Of a stretch of 64,000 nt of DNA, positions 1 to 9,796 are shown piece by piece. How positions within the stretch are numbered: position 1 is the first letter of the stretch; every line of letters starts with the position of its first letter. The DNA lies in assembly GCF_039769985.1 (NCBI RefSeq), contig NZ_JBDNCH010000002.1:992001-1056000 (forward strand), in the 5' to 3' direction. The translations under genes and the position numbers were made by a program. Origin of the DNA: Ponticoccus litoralis (lineage in GTDB: Bacteria > Pseudomonadota > Alphaproteobacteria > Rhodobacterales > Rhodobacteraceae). A model generated the notes under the pieces. The model was not told the DNA's origin, did not search any database, and worked only from the letters and a program-made list of their open reading frames with translations.

Positions 1-1238
1 CAGGCAAACAGCAGGTCCTGCATCTGCGCCTCTGTCGGTTGCACTTTTGTGACCACCTTCAGGTCTTCAAGCGTCCGCTGGCCCACATCCTTGTCCTGAA
101 CCAGCATGCCCCCAGCCACCTGTCGATAAGTCAGACCGGCGGTGGCGGCATCGGCCAGACCCTCGGTCAGCAGCAGGCGCAGGTTCTTCTTCTTCGCGAA
201 GATCTCTTTCGCGGCCTCGTCCGCACCGGGCGCGATGACCACTTCGGTGAAGATTTCCGAGATCGACTCGGCGGTTTCCGCGTCCAGCGGGCGGTTCAGC
301 GCCACGATCCCGCCAAAGGCAGAGGTCCGGTCGCAGTCGAAGGCCGCCTTGTAAGCATCCAGAATCGTTGCGCCCTGCGCCACGCCGCAGGGGTTGGCGT
401 GCTTGATGATCGCGCAGGCGGGCGCGCCGCCGGCGAATTCGCTCACCAGTTCAAAGGCCGCGTCGGTGTCGTTGATGTTGTTGTAGGACAGTTCCTTGCC
501 CTGAAGCTGGGTCGCAGTGGCGATCCCCGCCCGGTCGCTGCCATCCACGTAGAAGGCCGCCTGCTGGTGCGGGTTCTCGCCGTAGCGCAGCCCCTGCTTC
601 AGCGTCCCGGCAAAGACCCGGCGGCGCGGCGTCGTCTCGCCGATGGCGCCCGCCATCCAGGTGCTGACAGCGGCATCATAGGCGCCGGTGCGGGCATAGG
701 CGATCTGCGCATGGCGCTGGCGGAAGGCGTAAGAGGTCTGGCCCCCGTTCGCCTGCAGCTCGGCCAGCAGGGCGTCGTAATCCTCGACATCGACGATGGT
801 GGTGACGAAGGCGTGGTTCTTGGCCGCCGCGCGGATCATCGCCGGGCCGCCGATGTCGATGTTCTCGATCATCTCGTCGTAATCCGCGCCGCGCGCCAGC
901 GCCGCCTCGAAGGGGTAGAGGTTGACCACAAGCAGGTCGATCCCGCCGATGCCGTGTTCCTCCATCGCGCCGGTGTGCTCGGCATTGTCGCGCAGCGCCA
1001 GAAGCCCGCCGTGCACCGCCGGGTGCAGCGTCTTGACGCGGTCGTCCATCATCTCGGGGAAGCCGGTGACATCGGCCACGTCGCGCACCGCGACGCCCGC
1101 CTCGCGGATCGCCACGGCAGAGCCGCCGGTGGACAGGATCTCGACCCCCGCAGCCTCCAGCGCCTTCGCCAGGTCGATCAGACCGGTCTTGTCGGAAACG
1201 GAAAGAAGCGCGCGGCGCACGGGCTGAAGGTCGGACAT
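1..1238 (-). CDS. purH: Bifunctional AICAR transformylase / IMP cyclohydrolase (3'-truncated by window edge)
   Basis: Catalyses the last two steps of IMP synthesis in the cytosol: formylation of AICAR, then ring closure. About 412 residues are visible from the ATG at 1238. The family is usually near 530, so roughly 115 C-terminal residues lie outside the window. The N-terminal MGS-like cyclohydrolase domain carries STGGSA and KTLHPAVHGG. The transformylase domain carries SYNNINDTDAAFELV and the IIKHANPCG motif, with its catalytic Lys-His pair around residues 265-275. The frame is clean through the visible part. It starts 22 bases downstream of the heparinase-like gene and is probably co-transcribed with it, an arrangement common in Rhodobacterales. 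Confidence 0.97.
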   Translation of the reverse strand, partial: MSDLQPVRRALLSVSDKTGLIDLAKALEAAGVEILSTGGSAVAIREAGVAVRDVADVTGFPEMMDDRVKTLHPAVHGGLLALRDNAEHTGAMEEHGIGGIDLLVVNLYPFEAALARGADYDEMIENIDIGGPAMIRAAAKNHAFVTTIVDVEDYDALLAELQANGGQTSYAFRQRHAQIAYARTGAYDAAVSTWMAGAIGETTPRRRVFAGTLKQGLRYGENPHQQAAFYVDGSDRAGIATATQLQGKELSYNNINDTDAAFELVSEFAGGAPACAIIKHANPCGVAQGATILDAYKAAFDCDRTSAFGGIVALNRPLDAETAESISEIFTEVVIAPGADEAAKEIFAKKKNLRLLLTEGLADAATAGLTYRQVAGGMLVQDKDVGQRTLEDLKVVTKVQPTEAQMQDLLFA

Positions 1239-1260
1239 GCGGGGTTCCCCAGTGTTCAGG

Positions 1261-3010
1261 TCAAACGGTTCCGTCCGCCTCGTCGCGGGCGAGGTCGCGC
1301 ACGGCAAGCGCCGTGTCCTGCGCCTTGGCCAGCGTCCAGCGGACGCGCGTCGCATACTGCATTGCGCGCCCGGATAAAACGACCTGCTTGGTCGCACGGG
1401 GCCTCAGACGCCCTTTTTCAAGGTAGACCGAGGGTTGCAGCGCCATTTCGACCTTGCCTTCGAAGCGAAACACCCAGATTTCGCCCGACCGCAGCGCGAT
1501 CGAGGCGGCCAGCCCGCCCATATCCAGCGTCACATCGGCCTCGGGGTGCAGGTGAAAGCGGATCTCGAAGGGCAGCCCGGCCAGCCGGACCCCGTCCATC
1601 GCGCGGTCAAAGCGTTTGCGGGCGGCGGCATCCAGCGCCACGAGGTAGTCCTCGCCCCTCAGGGTGCGGCCGTCGTGTTCAAGGATCAGGCTGCGCGCAT
1701 GGGTCAGCCCCTGCCCGCCCAGATACCCATCGTGCCCGCCCTCGAACCGCAGCGAGTCGGCCAGCCGGGTCATCTGGATCGGCACATGGCGCGGCGCGTC
1801 CTCCAGCAATTCGCGGCGCGCCGGGCCGACCCATCGCTCGGGCGACAGCCGCGCCGAGGAATAGCCCTGAAGACAGAGCACCGAATGCGAGGGCGTGGCC
1901 CGCCCGGCGCGGCGCCATTCCGCGCCAAAGCCCTCGCCCGATCCGCAGCTGACCACCACCGGCCTGCGCCCGGAGGTCAGCTCGAAGGCCAGTGTCGAGG
2001 CATGGGCCTGCGCCGAGGCGGGCCCGGCGGGTGGCGGCGCCGCATCCACGATGATGCTGGTCCGCCCCGCCGAAAGCCGCGCGAAGCCCATGGCCAGCCC
2101 GTCCGCCTGCCGCCGCTTGCTGCCCGAGGCGGCCAGCGCCTGATCCAGCCGCCCCTCCAGCCCGCGCCCGCCGCCGTGAAACCGGGCCAGCCCGCCATCG
2201 GCGTGGCGCAGGGTGCGCAGGGTGGGGGCGATCCGGCTCGATCGCCTCGGTGATCGCGCTGTCGGTCTCGCGGTGGGCCTCGGCCAGCGCCGATTGCACC
2301 CATGTCAGCAGGGTGAAGACCTCCAGCAGGTCCTCGGGGTTGCGGGTCGGGATACCGCCCTCTGCGTCGATCTGCCTGCGGCATTCGGCGCTCAGCGTCG
2401 CCAGCGCGGGGCCGACATGCTCTTCCATCCCCTCCAGCGACAGCCCGGCATACAGCAGCCCCGTCATCGCCTCGAAGCGCGGCAGCCCCGGCTCTGCCCC
2501 CTGCCCGCGCCGCGCCAGAAAGCGCGCCTGCGCGGCCAGCGCGCGATAGAAGGCCGCCGCCTCCTCTGCCGGGCGCCCGCGCAACAGGAACAGCGCGTGG
2601 TGGATCCAGCGGATCACCCGCCGCCCGGTCAGCCCCGGCGCCCAGCCGATGCCGGTGCCCCGGCCATAGCGGTCGATCCAGCCCCAGACCCAGTCCTGCG
2701 CCAGCTTGCGGGCGCGCGGGTCTCCCACGGCGGCAAGATCGTCAAGCCAGGCAAAGCCCTGTATTTCCTCGGAAAAGGCCTCGTCGGGGGCATCCAGATC
2801 CCGGGGAAGCACACCCTTCGCCTCGACCAGATGACCGGCGAACATCAGGTTTCCCGCCATCAACTGGCGGCCCTTGGCAAAGAAGCCGATGGTGCGAGGT
2901 TCGGGCTGCGAGACGAAGCCGCGCGCGGGCCGGGCGCGCGCCGCCAGACGGGCATGGACGCGGTCCAATGCCCGCGCCTGCGCGGTCCGCCAGTTCCGAC
3001 GCGTCGCCAT
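1261..3010 (-). CDS. Heparinase II/III family protein (frameshifted in this sequence)
   Basis: Member of the heparinase II/III alginate-lyase-like family: an alpha/alpha toroid N-terminal half (GFAWLDDLAAVG, WVWGWIDRYGRGTGIGW, GRRVIRWIHHALFLL) and a beta-sandwich C-terminal half (GHDGYLGGQGLTHARSL, LHPEADVTLDMGG). The reading frame breaks at about 2233-2236. The N-terminal part reads to TEAIE and must continue as RIAPTLRTLRHA in the next frame, which needs one base fewer in CCGG. Corrected length is about 582 residues, normal for the family. The start is ATG 3010 (MATRRN). Substrate is unknown; Rhodobacterales copies sit between purH and rsmB as here. A real pseudogene is possible, but both halves are well conserved, so sequence error is more likely. 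Confidence 0.85.
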
Positions 3011-3060
3011 GGGTCTCTGCACTGCCTCTTGCCGCCCCTTCGGGGGCTGTTGCAGAGATC

Positions 3061-4337
3061 CTACCCCGCCGGGGCCGCGAAGTCATCAACGCTTTCGCCG
3101 CGCTGCAGGACCGCCATGTAGAACCCGTCCATGCCGCCGCGCCCGGCCCAGAAATCGGGCCGCAGGCGCAACCCGCCCTCGCTGGAGCGCCAGGCCTCCT
3201 CGATCCAGGGCGCGTCCGGCCGCAGGACGCTCAGCCCCGGATGGCGTTGCAGGGCCTCGTCCACCTGGCACTCGCCCTCGTCGGGGATCAGCGAACAGGT
3301 CGCGTAGACCAGCCGCCCGCCGGGCTTCACCAGCCGCAGCGCGTGGTCGAACAGGGCCTCCTGCAGGCCGATCAACTCGCTGATGCGCTCGCCCTTGTGG
3401 ACATGCGGCAGGTCCGGGTGACGCCGGATCGTGCCGGTCGCCGAACAGGGCGCGTCCAGCAGCACAGCGTCATAGGTCTCGTCATGCTCCAGCGCATCGC
3501 CCGCGATCAGTCGGGCCGCCAGCCCCGTGCGGGCAAGGTTCTCGCGCACCCGCTCCAGCCGCGCCTCGGACAGGTCGAGCGCCGTCACCTGCGCGCCCGC
3601 CGCCGCCAGTTGCAGGGTCTTGCCGCCGGGTGCCGCGCACATGTCCAGCACCTTCAGGCCGCGCAGATCCCCCAACAGCTTCACCGGCAGGGCGGCGGCG
3701 GCATCCTGCACCCACCAATCGCCGGTCCCGAACCCCGGCAGGGCCGTCACCTGCCCCGCGTCCTGCAGGCGCAGGGACCCGGTGGGCAGGGCCTCTCCGC
3801 CCAGCCCCTCCGGCACGGCCCCCTTCATCGACAGATCCAGCGGCGCACCGGCGAAATGCGCCCGCTCCATCGCCGCCACCGCCTCTGGCCCCAGGCCGCC
3901 ACCGAGGGCCCGCGCAGCCACTTCGGCAGGCGCGGCACGCGCAGCCGTGCCCAGCCCTCCGGCCCGGTCTCCGCGACCTTGCGCAGGACGGCATTCACCA
4001 GCCCCTTGGCGCCCTGCGTGCGCTTGCCCTTTGCGGCGATCTCGACGCAATCGCTGACCACGCCATGGGCCGCGCCGCCCGCGCAAAGCTCTACCGTGCC
4101 CAGCCGCAGGATGTTCATCACCCGCACCGCGGGCGCCTTGCGCAGATGCGGCTTCAGCAGCTTGTCGGCCCGCTCCAGCCCGCGCAGTACCTCGATGGCC
4201 AGACGCTGGGCGGCGGCGCGGTCGGCGGGCGCCAGCGCCTCCAGCCGCGCCATTTCGGACAGCGGTCGCCCCTGCGCAAGCACCTGATCCAGCAGGTCGA
4301 CGGCGGCAAGACGGGCGGGGCTGGGGTTGGTGGACAT
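3061..4337 (-). CDS. rsmB: RsmB-type 16S rRNA m5C methyltransferase (frameshifted in this sequence)
   Basis: SAM-dependent cytosine-5 methyltransferase of the Fmu/RsmB/NOP2 family. Residues 1-130 are a NusB-like RNA-binding domain (AVDLLDQVLAQGRPL, GLVNAVLRKV). The Rossmann part has MCAAPGGKTLQLA for SAM binding and the two family cysteines in LDAPCSATG and YATCSLIPDEGE. Between residues PKWLRGP and PEAVAAMERAHFAG the frame is lost at about 3885-3893. Adding one base to the CCCC run restores WGPEAVAAME. The start is ATG 4337 (MSTNPSP). It lies 50 bases 5' of the heparinase-like gene on the same strand. Confidence 0.9.
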
Positions 4338-4415
4338 GGCATCTCCGGGCGGCGGGACACCTTGCCCCGCGACAGGCGGGGCGTATATCAAAAGGCACGA
4401 AGCGAGGAAAGCCCG

Positions 4416-4613
4416 ATGTCCGATACCCCCGAACAGCCCCGGGATCTGCCCCCCGCCGCCCGGCGCGCCACGGCGGAAGCCGCAGAGCGCCGCGCCAAGG
4501 CCGAGGCGGAGGCCCGCGCCAACCCGGCCCCCACCGAACTCGGAGGCCGCGACGGCCTCGATCCCGCCCGCTACGGCGACTGGGAGAAAAAGGGCATCGC
4601 CATCGACTTCTGA
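4416..4613 (+). CDS. DUF1674 protein, SDHAF4-like succinate dehydrogenase assembly factor
   Basis: A 65-residue protein with a charged, Ala/Glu/Arg-rich N-terminal half and the conserved C-terminal signature GGRDGLDPARYGDWEKKGI followed by AIDF, typical of DUF1674. Family knowledge: the mitochondrial homologue SDHAF4/Sdh8 protects flavinated SdhA before complex II assembly. A similar role here is inference from homology. The start is ATG 4416 with GAGG about 8 bases upstream. It is divergent from rsmB, with starts 79 bases apart. Confidence 0.85.
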   Translation: MSDTPEQPRDLPPAARRATAEAAERRAKAEAEARANPAPTELGGRDGLDPARYGDWEKKGIAIDF

Positions 4614-5116
4614 CCGCGGCTGCACACAGCGGCGCGGCCCCCGGCGCCGACCCGCGGGCCCCGCCGGGGCCATTCCTCACCGGCGTCCCCTGTCCGCACC
4701 CGGGCACAGCCCGGCCTCCGCCCCGGACGGACCGCCGGGCTGGCTGCCCGCGCCAACCTGCAACCACAGGCGCCCGCCCCTCGCGCTTACCGCTCCGACA
4801 GAGGGCGAAACCGGTCCCCGGCATTTGCCCCGGAGCCGCCGTCGCCTGCCCGCATCCGGACGGGCCGCTGCCGGGGGGTCACGAAAAATTGCCGAGGGGC
4901 CCCTTGGGGATACGGCCATTTTCCTTGCCCCCCGGCAGCGGTCTGTCAGGCAAGGGCTCGGCGATGGGGGCTCCGGGGCTTTTGCCCTGGTGAGCCAGAG
5001 CTTGAGCGCCCTGGCCATCCGCGCCGGGTTATGGGTCAGACCCAATCCGGGTCGGCGGGTGGGCGCCTTGCCGAAGGCAACAGTCCCAGCCGCAGGCCCG
5101 GATATCGGCGCGGGCC
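4614..5116. other. Gene-free interval between convergent DUF1674 and dapB genes
   Basis: About 500 bases of high-GC sequence between the stop of the DUF1674 gene and the stop of dapB. It holds GC-rich inverted repeats, for example GGCCCC-GCC-GGGGCC at 4657-4671, which could help end transcription although no T tract follows. Open frames exist on both strands, but they have arginine/proline-rich composition without recognisable motifs, so I do not call them genes. No tRNA or riboswitch pattern was recognised. Confidence 0.5.
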
Positions 5117-5929
5117 TCAGCTCAGGCCAAGGACATCCAGCATGTCGTATTCCCCCGGCGCCTTGTCCTGCCCCCACAGCGCCGCCTTCAGGGCACCCCG
5201 CGCAAAGAGCGACCGGTCGCTGGCGATATGCTTCAGCGTGATGCGCTCGCCGGCGGTGGCAAAGATCACCTCGTGCTCGCCGACGATATCGCCGCCCCGG
5301 ATCGCGTGGAACCCGATGGCGCCGGGCTCGCGCGCGCCGGTGATCCCGTCGCGGCCCCGGTCCGACACCGCGTCAAGCGCAACGCCACGGCCCGCCGCCG
5401 CCGCCTCGCCCAGCATCAGGGCGGTGCCCGAGGGCGCGTCGACCTTGCGGTTGTGATGGGCCTCGACGATCTCGATGTCCCAGTCCAGATCCAGCGCCTT
5501 CGCCACCTGCTCGGTCACCTTGGTCAGGAGGTTCACGCCAAGGCTCATGTTGCCCGCCCGCACGACGACCGCGTGGCGCGCCGCCGCCCTGATCTTCTCC
5601 AGATCCTCCGGGGCCAGCCCGGTGGTGCCGATCACATGCACCGCCCGCGCCTGTGCCGCCAGTTCGGCAAAGGCCACTGTGGCGGCGGGCGCGGTGAAGT
5701 CGATCACCGCCTGCGCCCGGGAAAAGGCCTCCAGCGGGTCGTCCGAGACCGCCACGCCAAGCGCCGCACCGCCCATGGCCTCGCCGAGATCGCGCCCGAT
5801 CCAGTCATGGCCCGCGCGCTCCAGCGCCCCGGCAAGATGCAGCCGGTCATGCGCCGCGATCTCCCGCACGAGCATCTGCCCCATCCGGCCCGACACTCCG
5901 GTCACAACCACGCCCACGCTTTCGGCCAT
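5117..5929 (-). CDS. dapB: 4-hydroxy-tetrahydrodipicolinate reductase
   Basis: NAD(P)H-dependent reductase of the diaminopimelate/lysine pathway, cytosolic, 270 residues (family about 270). The N-terminal Rossmann fold has GVSGRMGQML; the nucleotide-binding part has VIDFT and GTTGL; the substrate-binding part has EIVEAHHNRKVDAPSGTAL with the catalytic His and Lys. The ATG at 5929 is 109 bases from the rbfA start on the other strand, so the two probably share a divergent promoter region. The frame is intact. Confidence 0.97.
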   Translation of the reverse strand: MAESVGVVVTGVSGRMGQMLVREIAAHDRLHLAGALERAGHDWIGRDLGEAMGGAALGVAVSDDPLEAFSRAQAVIDFTAPAATVAFAELAAQARAVHVIGTTGLAPEDLEKIRAAARHAVVVRAGNMSLGVNLLTKVTEQVAKALDLDWDIEIVEAHHNRKVDAPSGTALMLGEAAAAGRGVALDAVSDRGRDGITGAREPGAIGFHAIRGGDIVGEHEVIFATAGERITLKHIASDRSLFARGALKAALWGQDKAPGEYDMLDVLGLS

Positions 5930-6038
5930 CCGCTTCTCTCCAGTTTTCCCGACGGCACCCCGGTGCCGCGTCCGGGGGCCTCAATAACCCGCCGCAGCCC
6001 GCTTGGCAAAACCCGGATCGAGGGCTAAGTCTTGCCCC

Positions 6039-6435
6039 ATGTCACGCAACCGTTCCTCCGAGGGCTCCGGCCCCAGCCAACGACAGCTTCGTGTCGGCGA
6101 GGTGATCCGCCGCCGCCTGTCCGAAGTGCTTTCGCGCGGCGATGTGCACGACCCCGACCTGAATCGCATGACGATCACCGTCGGCGAGGTGCGCGTCTCG
6201 CCGGACCTGCGAATCGCCACCGCCTACGTGGTGCCGCTGGGCGGCGAGGGGCAGCAGGCGATGTTCGACCTGCTGCACCGCAACCGCGGAGAGCTTCGGC
6301 GCCTTCTTGCCAAGGGGCTCGACCTGAAGCACGCGCCAGAGCTGCGCTTCCGTCTCGACGAGACCTTCGACCGGCTCGACGACACCCGCCGCATCTTCTC
6401 CGATGACGCCGTGCGGCGGGACCTCGGAGAACTGA
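6039..6435 (+). CDS. rbfA: 30S ribosome-binding factor A
   Basis: RbfA helps mature the 5' end of 16S rRNA during cold adaptation and normal 30S assembly. A KH-type fold is visible: QRQLRVGEVIRRRLSEVL, then ITVGEVRVSPDLRIATAYV, then LRFRLDETFDRLDDTRRIF. The start is ATG 6039 (MSRNRSS). The frame as given runs past the expected end into a low-quality tail up to 6593. A one-base loss near 6420-6430 would make it stop at TGA 6433-6435, five bases before the next gene, giving the usual length of about 132 residues. I therefore place the end at 6435. Confidence 0.88.
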
Positions 6436-6439
6436 GCGC

Positions 6440-7198
6440 ATGGCCGCCGCCGCCGTTCGAACGGGCGCCCTGCTCGCCTCGCTTGTGTGGGCGCTTCTGC
6501 CCGTCCGGGCCGAAGCCGTGGACTGCCGGAACGTGGCCTTCGAGGACAGCCGCTACACGGTTTGCGAGGTCGACGCGGCACAGGAGCGCCTGAGGCTCTT
6601 CCTCGACGACCCCGAGGGCGCGCCCAGGGCCAGTTCAACCGCCTCGAGGCGGCGCTGGAGGCCGAGGGCCGAGACCTCGTCTTCGCGATGAACGCGGGCA
6701 TGTACCACGACGACCGCGCGCCGGTGGGCCATTACGTCGAGGACGGCGCAGAGGCGATGCGCGTTGTGCCGGACCCCGGGCCGGGCAACTTCGGCCTCTT
6801 GCCGAACGGCATCCTGTGCATCCGCGACACCCGCACCGACGTGATCGAGACACGGGATTTCCTCGCCAGCCGCCCGCGCTGCCGCCACGCCACGCAATCC
6901 GGCCCGATGCTGGTGATCGACAACGAATTGCACCCGCGCTTCCTGCCCGACAGCACCTCGCGCTATATCCGCAACGGCGTCGGGACCTCGGTACGACGGG
7001 CGCCGCGTGGTCTTCGCCATCTCGCGCAACACCGTCACCTTCCACGAATTCGCCCGGCTGTTCCGCGACGGGTTGAAGCTGCCGAACGCGCTGTTTCTGG
7101 ACGGCAATGTCTCGCGGCTGCACGCGCCGCAGCTGAACCGCTCCGACATCGGGCGCCGCATGGGCCCGATCGTCGCCGTCACCACCCCCGCCGACTGA
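6440..7198 (+). CDS. Phosphodiester glycosidase (NAGPA / DUF2233) family secreted protein (two frameshifts)
   Basis: Starts at ATG 6440 with a signal peptide (GALLASLVWALLPVRAEA). The body matches the NAGPA-like phosphodiester glycosidase family (COG3698): FAMNAGMYHDDRAPVG, GNFGLLPNGILC, RHATQSGPMLV, RNGVGTS, VVFAISRNTVTFHEFA and ALFLDGNVSRLHAP. The last holds the family's conserved late Asp-Gly region. The frame is lost at about 6623-6626 (one base missing in a C run) and regained at about 6990-6991 (one base extra). The corrected protein has about 252 residues. Probably periplasmic or membrane-anchored; the natural substrate in bacteria is unknown. It follows rbfA closely. Confidence 0.82.
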
Positions 7199-7203
7199 GG
7201 CAG

Positions 7204-7249
7204 CCGAATTCTTGCAAAGAATTCGGGCCGGTTTCTTTGCAAGAAACCG
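7204..7249. repeat. Tandem double-hairpin element, copy 1
   Basis: Two perfect short hairpins back to back: a 10-bp stem (CCGAATTCTT / AAGAATTCGG) with loop GCA at 7204-7226, then a 9-bp stem (CGGTTTCTT / AAGAAACCG) with loop TGC at 7229-7249. It lies just after the stop of the phosphodiester-glycosidase gene and upstream of pmbA. An element of the same design occurs at 59071-59116. Likely a transcription-end or mRNA-stability structure; the role is inferred. Confidence 0.7.
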
Positions 7250-7323
7250 TCTCCCCGCCGCTGCCCTTGCGTCCCGGTCGCGACCGGCCTACCTCGGAAG
7301 CAGTCCCAAGCCCGAGGTTCCCC

Positions 7324-8670
7324 ATGCCGCAGACGCCCCTTTCGCTTGCCGAACAGCTGATCGACGCCGCCCGCCGGGCCGGGGCAGACGCTGCCGATGC
7401 CATCGCGCTGTCGGGCACCGCGCTGTCCATCGACGTGCGCGGCGGCAGGCTGGAGCAGGCAGAGCGCGCCGAGGGCACCGACATCGGCCTGCGCGTGCTT
7501 CTGGGCAAGCGTGCCGCCGTGGTCTCGTCTTCTGACGCGCGCCCCGAGACGCTGGCCGCCATGGCCGAACGCGCCGTCGCCATGGCCCGCGAGGCGCCCG
7601 AAGACCCCTATCTGGGCCTCGCCGATCCGGCGCAGCTGGCCCGGACCCGCGACGCAAGCGGGCTGGAGCTGCACGACCCGGCCCCCGAACCCGATCCCGC
7701 CGCGCTTCAGGACGACGCCCGCCGGGCCGAGGCCGCCGCGCTGGCCAACGCGGGCGTGACGCAGGTGCAATCCGCCACCGCCGGCTACAGCGCGCAAGAG
7801 ATCGCGCTGGCCGCCACCAACGGCTTTGCCGGGCACTACCGGCGGTCCTCGCGCTATACCTCCTGCGTGGCCATCGCCGGTGAGGGCACGGGGATGGAGC
7901 GCGACTATGACGGCGACGCACGGGTCTTCCAGTCCGATCTGCGCAGCCCCGAAGAGATCGGCACCACCGCCGCCAGCCGCGCGGTCGAACGCCTGAGCCC
8001 GCGCAAGCCGAAGACCGGCGCCTACCCGGTGCTTTTCGACGAGCGCATCTCTTCCTCGCTGATCGGCCACCTTGTCGCCGCCATCAACGGCGCGCAGATC
8101 GCCCGGGGCGCGTCCTGGCTGCGCGACGCGCTGGGGCAGCCGGTTCTGCCCGCGGGCCTCAGCCTGCACGAGGATCCGTGGAAGCCGCGCAGCAGCGCCT
8201 CGCGCCATTTCGACGCCGAGGGGCTGGCGACGCGGCCCCGCGCGCTGGTCGAGAACGGCGTGCTGACGGGCTGGACCCTCGACCTTGCCAATGCCCGCAA
8301 GCTGGGGCTGGACAGCACCGCCAACGCGGTGCGCTCGGTGGCGGGCGGGGTCTCGCCCTCGACCCGGAACCTGTCGCTGACCCAGGGCGAGCAAAGCCGC
8401 GAGGCGCTGATGGCGCAGATGGGCACCGGCTTGCTGGTGACCTCGATGATCGGCTCGACCATCAACCCCAACACCGGCGACTATTCGCGCGGGGCGGCGG
8501 GGGTCTGGATCGAGAACGGCCAGCCCGCCTACCCGGTGTCCGGCGTGACCATCGCGGGCAACCTGCGGCAGATGCTGGCCTCGATCGTGCCCGCCAATGA
8601 CGCCCGGCCCTGGCTGACCCGTGTCGTGCCCTCGCTGCTCGTCGAGGGGCTGACGCTTGCCGGAGAGTGA
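7324..8670 (+). CDS. pmbA: TldE/PmbA-type metalloprotease subunit
   Basis: A 448-residue member of the TldD/PmbA family, normal length. The TldE subunit pairs with TldD to form a protease that trims leader peptides and unfolded peptides. As expected for TldE, no HExxxH zinc motif is present; that lies in TldD, which is not in this window. Conserved stretches include GTDIGLRVLLGKR, HFDAEGLATRPRALVENG, SVSG-type GGVSPSTRNL and STINPNTGDYSRGAAGVW. The ATG is at 7324; the 3' end overlaps the next gene by 14 bases, so translation is probably coupled. Confidence 0.93.
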   Translation: MPQTPLSLAEQLIDAARRAGADAADAIALSGTALSIDVRGGRLEQAERAEGTDIGLRVLLGKRAAVVSSSDARPETLAAMAERAVAMAREAPEDPYLGLADPAQLARTRDASGLELHDPAPEPDPAALQDDARRAEAAALANAGVTQVQSATAGYSAQEIALAATNGFAGHYRRSSRYTSCVAIAGEGTGMERDYDGDARVFQSDLRSPEEIGTTAASRAVERLSPRKPKTGAYPVLFDERISSSLIGHLVAAINGAQIARGASWLRDALGQPVLPAGLSLHEDPWKPRSSASRHFDAEGLATRPRALVENGVLTGWTLDLANARKLGLDSTANAVRSVAGGVSPSTRNLSLTQGEQSREALMAQMGTGLLVTSMIGSTINPNTGDYSRGAAGVWIENGQPAYPVSGVTIAGNLRQMLASIVPANDARPWLTRVVPSLLVEGLTLAGE

Positions 8671-9430
8671 TCTCAGCCTCCTGATCGATGCCGCGCGGCG
8701 GGCCGGGGACACCGCCCGCGCCTACCTGTCGGAACCGCTGGACGTCCGCTACAAGGACGCGGGCGCAGGCCCCGTCACCCGCGCCGACCTGGCGGTGAAC
8801 ACCCTGCTGCACCGGGTTCTGGGCAGTGCCCGGCCCGACTATGGCTGGCTCAGCGAGGAAAGCCCCGACACAGCCGCCCGGCTGGGCGCCAAGCGGGTCT
8901 TCATCGTCGATCCCATCGACGGCACCCGCAGCTTCATCGACGGCGAGAAGACATGGGCGCATTCCATCGCCGTGGCCGAGCAGGGCCGAATCCGCGCCGC
9001 CGTGGTCTACCTGCCGCTGCTCGACCGGCTTTACGCCGCCGCCGAAGGCGCGGGTGCCCGGCTGAACGGCGCGCCCATCGCGGTCACCCGCCGTGCCAGC
9101 GCCGAGGGCGGCACGATCCTTGCCAAGAAACCCACCTTCGAGACCGGGAACTGGCCCGGCGGGGTGCCCGGCATGACCCGCGCGCACCGGCCCTCGCTGG
9201 CCTATCGGCTCAGCCTCGTGGCCGAGGGACGCTATGACGCCATGCTGACCCTGCGCCCGACCCGGGAGTGGGACATCGCCGCCGGGGCGCTGATCCTGTC
9301 AGAGGCCGGGGCGCAGGTCACCGACCGGCGCGGCGCGCCGCTGCGGTTCAACAATGCGCACCCGCAGACCGACGGGGTGCTGGCCGCGAACGCGACGCTG
9401 CACGGCGACCTTCTCGACCGGCTGATCTGA
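8657..9430 (+). CDS. cysQ: Inositol monophosphatase family / 3'(2'),5'-bisphosphate nucleotidase
   Basis: Mg2+-dependent, Li+-sensitive phosphatase of the IMPase superfamily, 257 residues. Metal-binding motifs are visible: LSEESPD, then FIVDPIDGTRSFIDG, and the C-terminal WDIAAGALILSEAG. The best match is CysQ-like enzymes that remove the 3' phosphate from PAP/PAPS in sulfate assimilation, but general IMPase activity cannot be excluded. The start is TTG 8657, inside the end of pmbA; no ATG gives a full N terminus. The position next to DUF4170, waaA-like and lpxK is typical of Rhodobacterales. Confidence 0.85.
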   Translation: MPESDLSLLIDAARRAGDTARAYLSEPLDVRYKDAGAGPVTRADLAVNTLLHRVLGSARPDYGWLSEESPDTAARLGAKRVFIVDPIDGTRSFIDGEKTWAHSIAVAEQGRIRAAVVYLPLLDRLYAAAEGAGARLNGAPIAVTRRASAEGGTILAKKPTFETGNWPGGVPGMTRAHRPSLAYRLSLVAEGRYDAMLTLRPTREWDIAAGALILSEAGAQVTDRRGAPLRFNNAHPQTDGVLAANATLHGDLLDRLI

Positions 9431-9556
9431 GGCGCCTGCCCGATATCGCGGCACCCGGAAAGGCCTTGTCAGGCCTGGCAGGACGCCAGCCTTGACCGGC
9501 GGGCCGGGAAGGCTAGGGTCGCCCTCAGCAGCAACGCGCAAGGGGGCCGGTCTGCC

Positions 9557-9796
9557 ATGCAACGTCTTCACCTCGTCTTTGGCGGCGAACTCGTCGACCC
9601 GACCAAATCGGTCTTTCGCGACGTGGACGACATCCATATCGTCGGCATCTTCCCGGATTACGACAGCGCCTACAACGCCTGGAAGGCAGAGGCGCAGCGC
9701 ACCGTGGACAATGCCCACATGCGTTATTTCATCGCCCACCTGCACCGCCTGCGGGAAGAAGAGCAAGAGACCTCCTCGACCGAGGAGCTGGGCTGA
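9557..9796 (+). CDS. DUF4170 domain protein
   Basis: A 79-residue soluble protein of the DUF4170 family (QRLHLVFGGELVDPTKSVF, IVGIFPDYDSAYNAWKAEAQ, NAHMRYFIAHLHRL). Function is unknown; the family is found in Rhizobiales and Rhodobacterales, commonly beside lipid A or Kdo genes as here. The ATG at 9557 follows an AAGGGGG stretch that can serve as ribosome binding site. The tail after residue 65 is acidic and probably disordered. Confidence 0.88.
   Translation: MQRLHLVFGGELVDPTKSVFRDVDDIHIVGIFPDYDSAYNAWKAEAQRTVDNAHMRYFIAHLHRLREEEQETSSTEELG

Noticed and set aside
1435..2253. Long antisense frames opposite purH, the heparinase-like gene, rsmB and other genes
   Set aside because: They mirror the codon structure of real genes on the other strand and lack motifs.
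4677..5177. 166-codon open frame on the minus strand in the dapB-DUF1674 gap
   Set aside because: Arg/Pro/Ser-rich translation without motifs, overlaps the 3' end of dapB, and high-GC DNA gives such frames by chance.
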